A stretch of 64,000 nt of DNA from Bacteroides stercoris ATCC 43183 (lineage in GTDB: Bacteria; Bacteroidota; Bacteroidia; Bacteroidales; Bacteroidaceae). The notes under the pieces are model-generated. The model ran no database searches. It saw nothing but the letters and a program-made list of their open reading frames with translations, and was not told the DNA's origin. Positions 27,523-37,700 of this stretch are shown here, piece by piece. Where the stretch lies: positions 1,736,001 to 1,800,000 of the forward strand of contig NZ_CP102262.1 of NCBI RefSeq assembly GCF_025147325.1, read 5' to 3'. The translations under genes and the position numbers were made by a program. Position 1 is the first letter of the stretch; each line of letters opens with the position of its first letter.

Positions 27523-27829
27523 ACGTTATAAATTTATTGTTAACAATTATCTTGTGAATTCTCAAAACAGCTTTCCCGATCATGTTTTGATATTGCAAAG
27601 TAAATGGATTGCATTGAAACTGGCTATAAAAAATGATACGGATGCTGCAAAATTTGTTTCGTGGTATGGAGCTGACTATGCCCAGGAGATAGCCTGGTAT
27701 CAATTTTAGCTGCATTTGTAACATTTGTGTTAGCCCTTTTCGCTTTTATTCCTTTTCTTTGCAATGTGCTTTCCCGAGCATTGAGTGAGTTCATAAAGTA
27801 AACATTAAATTTAATACCTGATTTTGAAA
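27523..27829. promoter_or_regulatory. Divergent control region of the two fructan operons
   Basis: This 307-bp gap holds no credible gene. On the minus strand TTACTTTG (27596-27603) is a near match to the -7 box for susC. On the plus strand a TTCTTTG (ends 27761) is the best, weaker candidate for the GH32 operon. Both are followed by GCAAT. A 14-bp direct repeat, GCTTTCCCGATCAT at 27570-27583 and GCTTTCCCGAGCAT at 27768-27781, lies just inside each promoter and may be a regulator site. The hybrid two-component regulator encoded 4 kb away is the obvious candidate to bind here. Confidence 0.55.
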
Positions 27830-29686
27830 ATGAAGCATTACTTTCATAGAATACTTTCTCCTTTTTGGGGAAAGATTATTGTAACTTTTCTTATTGTAAT
27901 AATGAGTATTGGTATTTGTAGGGCACAGTATGCCGGGCTGAAAATCCATTATCTGGGTGCAAACCACAGTTTGGTACAGGTACAGGAACCGCAGAAATAC
28001 CTTTTGTTGCCGGTGGAAGAGGCTGCTCCCGAGGCTACTGTCAATGTATTGGTGAATAATAAGGCCGATCAAAGTTTTCAGGTTCGGTTGGCTGTCAACC
28101 GTATCGACTATCTTGTTCCGTTTGCTTTGGAGCAGTATAAAGGTAAGACGGTAACTTTCGACATTCATACCGGCAACAGCCGTACCAATGTACGCGATGC
28201 CATGGCAGATGCCTGCTGGAAAGAACTGAAACTTTCCGATACGTTTGATGATGCCAACCGAGAAGTGTTCCGTCCGTTCTATCATCACACTCCTGTCTAT
28301 GGTTGGATGAACGACCCCAACGGTATGTTTTATAAAGATGGAGAATATCATCTGTATTATCAGTATAATCCTTACGGCTCTATGTGGGGCAATATGAACT
28401 GGGGACATTCATCCAGCAAGGATTTGATAAGCTGGCAGCATCATCCGGTAGTCATACAACCCAACGGATTGGGCGCTGTGTTCAGCGGTAGCAGTGTGGT
28501 TGATAAGGATAATACGGCAGGTTTCGGAAAGGATGCTATCATTGCCATCTATACTTCAGCCGGTGCCAGTCAGATACAGAGCCTTGCATACAGTCTGGAC
28601 AATGGAATGACTTTCCATGTTTATGAAAACAATCCTATCATTGCCGCCGATAAGGAGTGCCGCGACCCGAATATGTTCTGGCACGAAAAGAGCGGCAAAT
28701 GGATTCTTGTTTTGGCGGCTGCACTGGAAAAGGAAATGTGGATATATTCCTCTCCCGATTTAAAGAACTGGACAAAGGAGAGCAGTTTCGGACATGGATA
28801 TGGTGTGCAGGAGGGTGTATGGGAATGTCCGGACCTCATGGAATTGCCCGTGCGCGGAACAGACCGTACCAAATGGGTGCTGATTTGCAATATCAATCCC
28901 GGCGGTCCTTTCGGAGGCAGTGCGGCACAGTATTTTGTAGGCGATTTTGACGGGAAAACCTTTACTTGCGATACCAAGCCCGAAGTAGCCAAGTGGATGG
29001 ATTACGGAAAAGACCATTATGCTGCCGTATCCTGGAGTAATACGCCCGAAAAGCGGCATACCGTGGTTGCCTGGATGAGCAATTGGCAATATGCCAACAA
29101 CGTGCCTACCAAACAGTTCCGTAGCGCCAATACATTGCCGCGCGACATCGAATTGTACGAAGGCAGTGACGGCGAACTTTATCTGGCCGCAACGCCTGCA
29201 CCGGAAGTAAACGCATTGCGTACGGGCAAAGCATTGAAATACGGCGCTTTCTCCGCCGGAACAAAGAAGGTATCCCGGAAACTGCCAGTCGAAAACAGCG
29301 GTATCTGTGAGATTAATCTCGAACTGGCTCCCCGCTCGGCCGATAAAGTATACATTACGTTGTCCAATGATAAGGATGAACAGACTGTAATGATTTACGA
29401 CTTGAAGAACTCCACATTCAGCATGGACCGTACTGCAAGCGGACTTACGGATTTCAATAAGGACTTTCCTGCCATAACAGTAGCTCCGTGTCCGGCAGAA
29501 GCCAAGCAACGCCTGCGTCTGTTTATAGACCGTTGCAGCATCGAAGCTTTCGAGGGTGACGGACGTTTTGCCATGACAAACCTTGTATTTCCGCAGCATC
29601 CTTACACTACTATTTCCATTGCTGTAGATAAAGGACGTTGCAAAGTCAACGACCTGACAGTAAATCCTTTAAAAGTTAACAACTAA
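27830..29686 (+). CDS. Periplasmic GH32 exo-fructosidase (levanase/inulinase type)
   Basis: The ATG at 27830 follows an in-frame TTG two codons earlier. The 618-residue enzyme begins with a signal peptide (IIVTFLIVIMSIGICRAQ) without a lipobox at the cleavage site, so it should be periplasmic. Residues about 40-135 form an N-terminal beta domain like the DUF4980 module seen before many Bacteroides GH32 enzymes. The catalytic propeller has the canonical GWMNDPNGMFY, CRDPNMFW and WECPDLMEL motifs, and the C-terminal beta-sandwich includes RLRLFIDRCSIEAFEGDGRF. It should release fructose from imported fructo-oligosaccharides or sucrose. It leads a plus-strand operon; the sugar transporter gene begins 13 bp after its stop. 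Confidence 0.94.
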   Translation: MKHYFHRILSPFWGKIIVTFLIVIMSIGICRAQYAGLKIHYLGANHSLVQVQEPQKYLLLPVEEAAPEATVNVLVNNKADQSFQVRLAVNRIDYLVPFALEQYKGKTVTFDIHTGNSRTNVRDAMADACWKELKLSDTFDDANREVFRPFYHHTPVYGWMNDPNGMFYKDGEYHLYYQYNPYGSMWGNMNWGHSSSKDLISWQHHPVVIQPNGLGAVFSGSSVVDKDNTAGFGKDAIIAIYTSAGASQIQSLAYSLDNGMTFHVYENNPIIAADKECRDPNMFWHEKSGKWILVLAAALEKEMWIYSSPDLKNWTKESSFGHGYGVQEGVWECPDLMELPVRGTDRTKWVLICNINPGGPFGGSAAQYFVGDFDGKTFTCDTKPEVAKWMDYGKDHYAAVSWSNTPEKRHTVVAWMSNWQYANNVPTKQFRSANTLPRDIELYEGSDGELYLAATPAPEVNALRTGKALKYGAFSAGTKKVSRKLPVENSGICEINLELAPRSADKVYITLSNDKDEQTVMIYDLKNSTFSMDRTASGLTDFNKDFPAITVAPCPAEAKQRLRLFIDRCSIEAFEGDGRFAMTNLVFPQHPYTTISIAVDKGRCKVNDLTVNPLKVNN

Positions 29687-29699
29687 ATTTCGATATCTT

Positions 29700-30863
29700 A
29701 TGAACAATAATAGTAATTCGCTTGCAAAGCTGCTTCCCATGATGCTTTGCTTCTTCGCCATGGGGTTTGTAGACCTTGTAGGCATCGCTTCCAACTATGT
29801 GAAAGCTGATTTGAACCTGACCGATTCCCAGGCAAATATATTCCCCTCTCTTGTATTCTTCTGGTTCCTTATCTTCTCCGTGCCCACGGGTATGCTGATG
29901 AACCGCATCGGACGCAAGAAAACGGTGCTTCTCAGTTTGGCCGTGACTTTTGCATCCTTGTTGCTGCCGGTTTTTGGAGACGGATATGCGCTGATGCTGA
30001 TTTCGTTTTCGCTGTTGGGTATCGGCAATGCGCTGATGCAGACATCGCTCAATCCGCTGCTTTCCAATGTCGTCAGTGGAGAGCGGTTGGCAAGCTCGCT
30101 GACTTTCGGACAGTTTGTAAAGGCTATCGCTTCTTTCCTCGCTCCTTATATAGCTATGTGGGGGGCTACACAGGCTATCCCTTCGTTGGGGATGGGCTGG
30201 CGAGTGCTGTTTCCCATTTATATGGTGATAGCGGTTGTCGCTATCCTGTGGCTGGGCACTACATCTATTCATGAGGAAAAGGAAGAAGGGCGTCCTTCTA
30301 CTTTCGGCGAATGTCTTGCTTTGTTGGGAAAGCCGTTCATACTGCTTTGTTTCTTGGGCATCATGTGCCATGTGGGTATCGATGTAGGTACAAATACCAC
30401 TGCACCCAAGATATTGATGGAACGTTTGGGCATGTCGCTTGCCGATGCCGGATTCGCAACAAGTCTTTATTTTATTTTCCGTACGGCAGGCTGCTTTCTC
30501 GGAGCCTTTATTTTGCAGAAACTGTCTGCTCGAACTTTCTTCGGAATCAGTGTGTTATGTATGTTGGTGGCAATGGTAGGGCTGTTCGTTTTTCATGAGA
30601 TGACAATGATATATGTGTGTATCGCTCTGATTGGTTTCGGCAATTCGAATATCTTCCCGATTATTTTCTCGCAGGCGTTGCTGGCAATGCCGCAGAAGAA
30701 GAACGAGGTTAGCGGACTGATGATTATGGGTTTGTTTGGCGGTACGATATTCCCGCTTGCTATGGGTGTGGCAAGTGATGCTATCGGTCAAAGCGGTGCG
30801 GTAGCTGTAATGACGGTGGGGGTACTGTATTTGTTTTTCTATATGATGAAAATCAAACGCTGA
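29700..30863 (+). CDS. MFS monosaccharide (fructose) importer
   Basis: The 387-residue protein has 12 predicted membrane helices in two halves of six, with the short loops and Gly-rich helices of the FHS/FucP-type sugar:proton symporters (MGFVDLVGIASNYVKADLNLTDSQANIFPSLVFFWFL near the N-terminus, GFGNSNIFPIIFSQAL in the C-terminal half). The motif A-like MNRIGRKK is present between helices 2 and 3. Its place between a fructosidase and a fructokinase points to fructose uptake across the inner membrane, as proposed for BT1758 in B. thetaiotaomicron. Spacing to the GH32 gene is 13 bp; the fructokinase start is 54 bp downstream. Confidence 0.9.
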   Translation: MNNNSNSLAKLLPMMLCFFAMGFVDLVGIASNYVKADLNLTDSQANIFPSLVFFWFLIFSVPTGMLMNRIGRKKTVLLSLAVTFASLLLPVFGDGYALMLISFSLLGIGNALMQTSLNPLLSNVVSGERLASSLTFGQFVKAIASFLAPYIAMWGATQAIPSLGMGWRVLFPIYMVIAVVAILWLGTTSIHEEKEEGRPSTFGECLALLGKPFILLCFLGIMCHVGIDVGTNTTAPKILMERLGMSLADAGFATSLYFIFRTAGCFLGAFILQKLSARTFFGISVLCMLVAMVGLFVFHEMTMIYVCIALIGFGNSNIFPIIFSQALLAMPQKKNEVSGLMIMGLFGGTIFPLAMGVASDAIGQSGAVAVMTVGVLYLFFYMMKIKR

Positions 30864-30917
30864 CCTTTTCCGTTCTTTTTAACGATGATAATATGTAAAA
30901 CTATAAAATTAATTACC

Positions 30918-31802
30918 ATGAATCAGATTGTAGTAGGAATGGGTGAGGCGCTTTGGGATTGCCTGCCCGAAGGAAAGAAAATCGGCGGTGCTCCGGCAAA
31001 CTTTGCCTATCATGTATCACAATTCGGTTTTGACAGTCGTGTAGTCAGTGCAGTAGGCATTGATGCCGACGGTGATGAAATACTGGATGTTTTTGCGCAG
31101 AAAGGCTTGCGTACACAGATTGAGCGTGTACCTTATCCTACAGGTACGGTGCAGGTGACGCTCGATGCGGTGGGGGTGCCTTGTTATGAAATAAAGGAAG
31201 GGGTTGCATGGGACAATATACCTTTTACGGACGAGTTGAAACGTTTGGCCCTGAACACGCGCGCCGTATGTTTCGGCTCTTTGGCGCAGCGCAATGAGGC
31301 CAGCCGCATTACGATAAACCGTTTTCTCGATACCATGCCCGATGGTGCGGAACAGTTGAAGATATTCGATATCAACCTGCGTCAGGGATTTTATACCAAA
31401 GAGATTCTTTGTGACTCCATGCGCCGTTGCAACGTGTTAAAAATAAATGATGAAGAACTGGTGACAATCAGCCGTATATTCGGCTATCCGGGTATAGACT
31501 TGCAGGATAAATGCTGGATTCTTCTTGCCAAATACAATTTGAAAATGCTTATTCTTACTTGCGGCACGAACGGCAGCTATGTGTTTACTCCGGGAGTTGT
31601 ATCTTTCCAGGAAACTCCGAGAGTGCCCGTTGCCGATACGGTAGGCGCAGGCGATTCGTTTACCGCCGCCTTTACTTCGGCTATTCTTAGCGGCAAACCG
31701 GTGCAGGAGGCTCATAAGCTGGCAGTGGAAGTTTCCGCTTATGTATGTACGCAGAGCGGGGCGATGCCGGAATTACCGCAAATATTGAAAGACAGAATAT
31801 AA
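30918..31802 (+). CDS. Fructokinase (PfkB family)
   Basis: The ATG at 30918 gives MNQIVVGMGEALWDCLPEGKKIGGAPANFAYHV, the standard start of PfkB fructokinases; an upstream ATG at 30885 only adds a Lys/Ile-rich tail. The protein has 294 residues. The first PfkB signature is in the GGAPANFAYHVSQFGFDSRVVSAVGIDADGDEI stretch. The second, DTVGAGDSFTAAFTSAIL, holds the anion hole and the catalytic Asp. It phosphorylates fructose released in the periplasm and brought in by the transporter encoded just upstream. The regulator gene's own -7 box begins 7 bp after its stop. Confidence 0.94.
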   Translation: MNQIVVGMGEALWDCLPEGKKIGGAPANFAYHVSQFGFDSRVVSAVGIDADGDEILDVFAQKGLRTQIERVPYPTGTVQVTLDAVGVPCYEIKEGVAWDNIPFTDELKRLALNTRAVCFGSLAQRNEASRITINRFLDTMPDGAEQLKIFDINLRQGFYTKEILCDSMRRCNVLKINDEELVTISRIFGYPGIDLQDKCWILLAKYNLKMLILTCGTNGSYVFTPGVVSFQETPRVPVADTVGAGDSFTAAFTSAILSGKPVQEAHKLAVEVSAYVCTQSGAMPELPQILKDRI

Positions 31803-31817
31803 TTTTTCTTATCTTTG
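31785..31817 (+). promoter_or_regulatory. Promoter of the fructan hybrid regulator gene
   Basis: TATCTTTG at 31810-31817 is an exact -7 box, with TTG at 31785-31787 about 22 bp upstream as a possible -33. It lies in the 48-bp gap after the fructokinase gene, so the regulator can be made independently of the operon it controls. Confidence 0.6.
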
Positions 31818-31850
31818 CTCATCTGCAATCACTTAAACCAGCGAAAGAAG

Positions 31851-34589
31851 ATGAGACGATATATTTACCTGTTACTGTTTGTTCTGTCGGTATGCGGCGG
31901 CATGGTGACTTCCTGTTCCCGGCATGAGGTACGTTTCCGTATCGGAGTGTCGCAATGCAGCGATGACGAGTGGCGTCACCAGATGAATAACGAGATGTTG
32001 CGTGAAGCTCTTTTCTACGATGGCGTAGAAGTGGAGATACGTACAGTGAAAGATGATAATGCCAGGCAGGCGGAGGATATCCGGCACTTTATAGAGGCGG
32101 GAGTGGATTTATTGATAGTCGCTCCCAATGAAGCCGAACCCATAACCCCGGTTGTAGAAGAAGCCTACGACCGGGGTATTCCCGTTATTGTGGTAGACCG
32201 CAGAATCCTTTCCGAAAAGTACACCGCTTATGTCGGTGCGGACAATTACGAAATAGGCAAGGCGATAGGCAGGTATGTATCCAATATGCTTCATGGGAAA
32301 GGTACGGTGGTGGAAATTGCGGGACTGGCGGGTTCTACTCCTGCCATAGACCGCCATGAAGGATTTATGAGCGTCATATCCGCTTGTCCGGACATCCGTC
32401 TGCTGGCAAAGGAAGACGGGGCTTGGCTGCGTTCGCGGGCGGAAGAAAGAATGGATACTTTGCTCGCCCGCTTTCCGGAAATTGATGTGGTCTATGCTCA
32501 AAACGACCGTATGGCTGCCGGCGCCTATGCAGCCGCCATGCGCCGGAAAAGGGAGAAGGGTATGCGCTTTGTCGGCACAGACGCCATCCCCGGCGAAGGC
32601 TATGGGGTGGAGCAAGTGCTTTCGGGCGAATTGGATGCGACATTTATCTATCCCACAGGCGGAGACCGTGTGATGCAGATTGCGATGGATATTCTGAATA
32701 AGCGTGACTTTCCCCGCGAAACGATTCTGAGCACTTCGGTGGTGGACCGTGATAATGCGCCCATCATGAAGATGCAGACTGCCCACATCAGTTCACTCGA
32801 TGAGAAGATTGAAACCCTGAACGGGAAAATCAGCCGATACCTGGCACGCTATGCCACGCAGCAGGTTGTTCTGTACGGCAGTCTGCTGGTACTTCTGCTG
32901 GTTGTGGGATTGCTGGTTGCCGTTTATCTTTCCTTGCGTACAAAGAACCGGCTGAACCGTGAACTTTCCCGCCGGAAAGAGCAATTGGAGCAACAACGCG
33001 ACCAACTGGAACAGCAGAAAAACCAGATGGAACAACTGTCGCGCGAGCTGGAGGCTGCCACGCATGCCAAGCTGGTGTTCTTTACCAACGTTTCCCATGA
33101 TTTCCGTACACCGTTAACCCTGATTTCCGACCCTGTGGAGCAACTTCTTGCCGACCGTTCTATCAGCGGACAGTCACATCAACTGCTGGAGCTGATGAAG
33201 AAGAATGTACATATACTTCTGCGCCTCGTCAATCAGATTCTCGATTTCCGCAAGGTCGAGAACGGACGCATGGAACTGCATCTTGAACCGTTCGACTTGC
33301 TGGAGAGCTTCAAAGGGTGGAATGATTCGTTTCGTATGGCTCTGCTTAAGAAACATATCGCTTTCAGCTTTGAACCGGCTTCCGGAGTAGACTATCGCAT
33401 GCTGGCGGATGCCGGGAAAATGGAACGTATCTACTTCAATCTTCTTTCCAATGCGGTGAAGTACACGCAGGAGAATGGAAAGATTGTGGTACGCCTCGAA
33501 GCGGAAGACAACCATTTCCGTTTGTCGGTATTCAATTCGGGCAGCTATATTTCTACCACTGATGTAGAGGCCATTTTTGAACGCTTCTATCAGGTAGACG
33601 GACATCAGGCCGGTACTGGTATCGGTCTTGCCCTGGTGCGTGCTTTTGTGGAAATGCATGGCGGCAATATCATGGCGCACAGTAATGAGAAAGGAACTAC
33701 TTTCACCGTTATTCTTCCGAAGCGGGATACATCGCAGTATCATCCTGCCGTACCGGCATTGGCTGCCGATGAGAAAGAGATTTCGTCTACGTTGGTGGAT
33801 GCGGAAATCCAGGCAGGGGATGAGGCTCTGGAAGAAGATTGCCCGATTGTGCTTGTCATTGATGATAATGCCGATATTCGCCATTATGTGAAGTCTTTGC
33901 TTGTTAAGGAATTCCGTGTGCTGGATGCGGCGGATGGGGCAACAGGCATTCGTCTTGCTATGAAATACGTGCCTGATGTGATTGTTTCCGATGTCATGAT
34001 GCCCGGCATGGACGGGATAGAGTGCTGCCGTCGTCTGAAAGGGGAGTTGCAGACTTGCCATATTCCGGTTATCCTGCTTACTGCCTGCTCGCTCGACGAA
34101 CAGCGTATTCAAGGCTATGACGGCGGAGCGGATTCTTACATATCCAAGCCTTTCAATTCGCAACTGCTGCTTTCGCGCATCAGAAATCTTATAGCCAACC
34201 ACAAACAGCTGAAACAGTTTTTCGGTGATAACCAGTCGATAGAGAAAGAATCTGTCAGCGAACTTGACAAGGACTTCGTTACCCGCTTCAAGACTCTGGT
34301 GGGGGAGAAGATGAAAGATCCGGAACTGAATGTTGAGGATTTGGGCCGTGATATGGGGATGAGCCGTGTACAGCTTTACCGTAAACTGAAGTCGCTCACA
34401 AACTATTCCCCCAATGAACTGCTGCGCCGGATGCGTTTGAAGAAAGCCGCTTCCTTGCTTGCCGCCTCCGATATGACTGTGGCCGAGATTGCCTATGAGG
34501 TAGGTTTCTCGTCACCGTCTTATTTCACGAAATGCTATAAGGAGCAGTTCGGTGAGAGCCCCACGGATTTTCTGAAACGGAAAGGATAA
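31851..34589 (+). CDS. Hybrid two-component system with periplasmic sugar-binding sensor
   Basis: The ATG at 31851 gives 912 residues. After a hydrophobic leader with Cys 22 (GGMVTSCSRH) comes a type I periplasmic binding protein domain (about 27-320: RIGVSQCSDDEW, LIVAPNEAEPITPVVEEAYDRGIPVIVVDR, VVEIAGLAGSTPAIDRHEGF), as in ribose-binding proteins. One membrane helix spans about 338-362, then a coiled coil of Glu/Gln. The kinase has VSHDFRTPLTL (His about 416), an N-box NLLSNAVKYT and GTGIGLALV. The receiver has VIDDNADIR and phospho-acceptor Asp about 714 in VSDVMMPGMDG. An AraC-type helix-turn-helix ends the protein. BT1754, the equivalent in B. thetaiotaomicron, binds fructose directly; the same ligand is likely here. 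Confidence 0.95.
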   Translation: MRRYIYLLLFVLSVCGGMVTSCSRHEVRFRIGVSQCSDDEWRHQMNNEMLREALFYDGVEVEIRTVKDDNARQAEDIRHFIEAGVDLLIVAPNEAEPITPVVEEAYDRGIPVIVVDRRILSEKYTAYVGADNYEIGKAIGRYVSNMLHGKGTVVEIAGLAGSTPAIDRHEGFMSVISACPDIRLLAKEDGAWLRSRAEERMDTLLARFPEIDVVYAQNDRMAAGAYAAAMRRKREKGMRFVGTDAIPGEGYGVEQVLSGELDATFIYPTGGDRVMQIAMDILNKRDFPRETILSTSVVDRDNAPIMKMQTAHISSLDEKIETLNGKISRYLARYATQQVVLYGSLLVLLLVVGLLVAVYLSLRTKNRLNRELSRRKEQLEQQRDQLEQQKNQMEQLSRELEAATHAKLVFFTNVSHDFRTPLTLISDPVEQLLADRSISGQSHQLLELMKKNVHILLRLVNQILDFRKVENGRMELHLEPFDLLESFKGWNDSFRMALLKKHIAFSFEPASGVDYRMLADAGKMERIYFNLLSNAVKYTQENGKIVVRLEAEDNHFRLSVFNSGSYISTTDVEAIFERFYQVDGHQAGTGIGLALVRAFVEMHGGNIMAHSNEKGTTFTVILPKRDTSQYHPAVPALAADEKEISSTLVDAEIQAGDEALEEDCPIVLVIDDNADIRHYVKSLLVKEFRVLDAADGATGIRLAMKYVPDVIVSDVMMPGMDGIECCRRLKGELQTCHIPVILLTACSLDEQRIQGYDGGADSYISKPFNSQLLLSRIRNLIANHKQLKQFFGDNQSIEKESVSELDKDFVTRFKTLVGEKMKDPELNVEDLGRDMGMSRVQLYRKLKSLTNYSPNELLRRMRLKKAASLLAASDMTVAEIAYEVGFSSPSYFTKCYKEQFGESPTDFLKRKG

Positions 34590-34653
34590 AACATCCTCAG
34601 CTTATCCGGATAATAAACCAATCACAATATATTCATTCTTTCCTTTATAAATG

Positions 34654-34691
34654 AATAGAGACTGCATCCGGCTTGCGGAGCAGTCTCTATT
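34654..34691. terminator. Terminator between the convergent regulator and PFOR genes
   Basis: A perfect 12-bp stem (AATAGAGACTGC with GCAGTCTCTATT) and a 14-nt loop lie 65 bp after the regulator stop and 25 bp after the PFOR stop on the other strand. The flanks are A/T-rich, so it may act both ways. Confidence 0.75.
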
Positions 34692-34715
34692 TAAGTATTA
34701 TTTCAATTCTTGAAA

Positions 34716-37700
34716 TTATTCGGCAACTTCAGCGCCCCAGTTTTCTTTGGACAGACGCTTGTAGCTGTTGTAACGCCATTTAGCGTTTTCCTCGGCAGCC
34801 TTGAACAGCTCTTCGGCTTCCTGCGGATATTGTTTCATTACGGATGCGTAACGAACCTCACCTTTCAAGAAGTCCTGGAAGCCCGACCAATCCGGTTCTT
34901 TGCTATCCAGCGTGAACGGATTCTTGCCTTCAGCTTCCAGAGCCGGGTTGTAACGCCACAAGTGCCAGTAACCGCACTTAACGGCTTTCTCTTCTTCTGC
35001 CTGGCTCTTACCCATACCAGCCTTCAAACCGTGGTTGATACACGGAGCGTAAGCGATGATGAGTGACGGACCGGGATATGCCTCTGCTTCGCGGATAGCC
35101 TTCAAAGTCTGAGCCTGGTCGGCACCCATAGCGATTTGAGCAACATATACATAACCGTAAGTAGTAGCCATCAGACCGAGGTCTTTCTTGCGTACACGCT
35201 TACCGGCGGCAGCAAACTTGGCGATAGCGCCTACCGGAGTAGCCTTGGAAGACTGACCGCCTGTGTTGGAGTAAACCTCAGTATCCAGAACGAGGATGTT
35301 AACGTCCTTGCCGCTGGCGATTACGTGGTCGAGACCGCCGTAGCCGATGTCGTAAGAAGCACCGTCACCACCGATGATCCACTGGCTGCGTTTAACCAGG
35401 TATTGAGACAGACCGGCGATGGTCTTGCAGCAATCGCATTTGTCCTTGGCAGCTTCTACCATAGGAATGATCTTTTCAGCCAGTTCCTTAGTCTTGTCTG
35501 CATCGTACATGTTTTCAATCCAAGCCTGGAATACTTCCTTGTATTCAGCCGGAGTACCTTCTGCTGCGATAGCTTCTTCCATAGTCTTCACGATACGTGC
35601 GCGCATCTTTTCGTTAGCGAGCTCCATACCCAGACCGAATTCACAGAAGTCCTCGAACAGTGAGTTAGCCCAAGCAGGACCGTGACCCTTTTCGTTCTTG
35701 GTATAAGGAGTAGAAGGAACGGAACCTGAATAGATAGAAGAACATCCGGTAGCGTTGGCAACCATTTCGCGGTCACCGAACAACTGGGAAATCAGTTTCA
35801 CATACGGAGTTTCACCGCAACCGGAGCAAGCGCCTGAGAACTCGAACAGCGGAGTTGCAAACTGAGAGTTCTTCACGTTAGCCTTGATGTCAACCAAGTG
35901 TTGTTTGCTCTTCACGTTTTCCACGCAGTAAGTCCAGTTGGCAGCTTCAGCCAGTTGGCTTTCAAGATGCTTCATGGTAAGAGCCTTGCCACCCTTCTTT
36001 GGGTTGCCCGGACAGATGTCGGCACAGTTACCGCAACCCAGACAGTCGAGAACGTCTACCTGCATACGGAATGTCATGCCTTCGAATGCCTTACCCACTG
36101 CTTTCAGTTGAGAGAACTCAGCACCCTTCTGCTCTTCAGCGTCGAGTACGAACGGACGGATAGAAGCGTGAGGACAAACGTAAGCACACTTGTTACACTG
36201 GATACAGTTTTCAGGATTCCATTCGGGAACGAAAGCTGCCACACCGCGTTTTTCGTACTTAGCCGTACCTTGTTCCCAAGTACCGTCTTCGATACCCTTG
36301 AATGCAGATACCTTCAGCAAGTCGCCGTCCTGTGCATTGATAGGACGAACCACTTCGTTGATGAATGCGGGGTCGTTGTTTTCTGCTTTGGCATCATCAG
36401 GCAGGTTAGCCCATGCCGGGTCGATAGCCAGAGTCTTGTATTCGCCGCCACGGTCTACGGCTGCGTAGTTCTTGTTTACTACGTCTTCACCCTTCTTGCC
36501 GTAAGACTTGACGATGAATTTCTTCATCTGCTCAACAGCCTGTTCTACAGGAATTACACCTGTGATACGGAAGAATGCAGACTGGAGAATGGTGTTGGTA
36601 CGGTTGCCCAAACCGATTTCCTGTGCAATCTGAGTTGCGTTGATGTAGTAAACGGAGATATTGTTCTGTGCAAAGTATTTCTTTACTCTGTTAGGCAGGT
36701 TCTTAGCCAGCTCTTCACCTTCCCAGATGGTGTTCAGCAAGAATGAACCGTTCTTGCGCAGACCGCGGGTTACGTCGTACATGTGCAGGTAAGCCTGAAC
36801 GTGGCAAGCCACAAAGTTCGGAGTGTTTACCAAGTATGTAGAACGGATCGGAGTGTCACCGAAGCGCAGGTGAGAGCAAGTGAAACCGCCTGATTTCTTG
36901 GAGTCGTAAGAGAAGTAAGCCTGGCAGTGCTTGTCGGTGTTGTCACCGATAATCTTAACCGAGTTCTTGTTGGCGCCTACTGTACCGTCGGCTCCCAAAC
37001 CGTAGAACTTAGCCTCGAACATGCCTTCGCCGCCCAATGCGATTTCTTCTTCCTGAGGAAGAGAAGTGAAAGTAACGTCGTCCACAATACCGATAGTGAA
37101 GTGGTTCTTCGGCATCGGCATAGCCAGGTTCTTGTAAACTGCGATGATTTGTGCAGGAGTGGTATCCTTGGAACCCAGACCGTAACGGCCGCCTACGATA
37201 ACCGGAGCGTTTTCCGTGCCGTAGAAGCAGTCTTTTACATCGAGGTACAACGGTTCGCCGTTAGCACCCGGTTCCTTCGTACGGTCGAGTACGGCAATCT
37301 TCTTGGCAGTCTTGGGAACGGCAGCCAGGAAGTGCTTGGCAGAGAACGGACGATACAAGTGAACGGCAACCAAACCAACCTTTTCGCCGTTGGCAACGAG
37401 GTAGTCGATGGCTTCACGGGCAGCTTCCGTTACAGAACCCATAGCGATGATTACGCGTTCTGCATCTTCTGCACCGTAGTAATCGAACAAACCGTACTTG
37501 CGGCCTGTGATTTTGGAAATCTCGTTCATGTATTCCTCTACGATAGCGGGAACAGCTTCGTAGTAGTTGTTGCAAGATTCGCGGTGTTGGAAGAAGTGGT
37601 CGGGGTTTTCGGCCATACCGCGGGCAACCGGGTTCATCGGGTTCAGTGCACGTGCACGGAATTCAGCCAATGCTTCCTGGTCGATAAGCGGAGCGAGGTC

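Noticed and set aside
27523..27829. Invertible promoter (phase-variable switch) between susC and GH32
   Set aside because: The two 14-bp repeats run in the same direction, so recombination would delete rather than invert, and no site-specific recombinase gene is adjacent.
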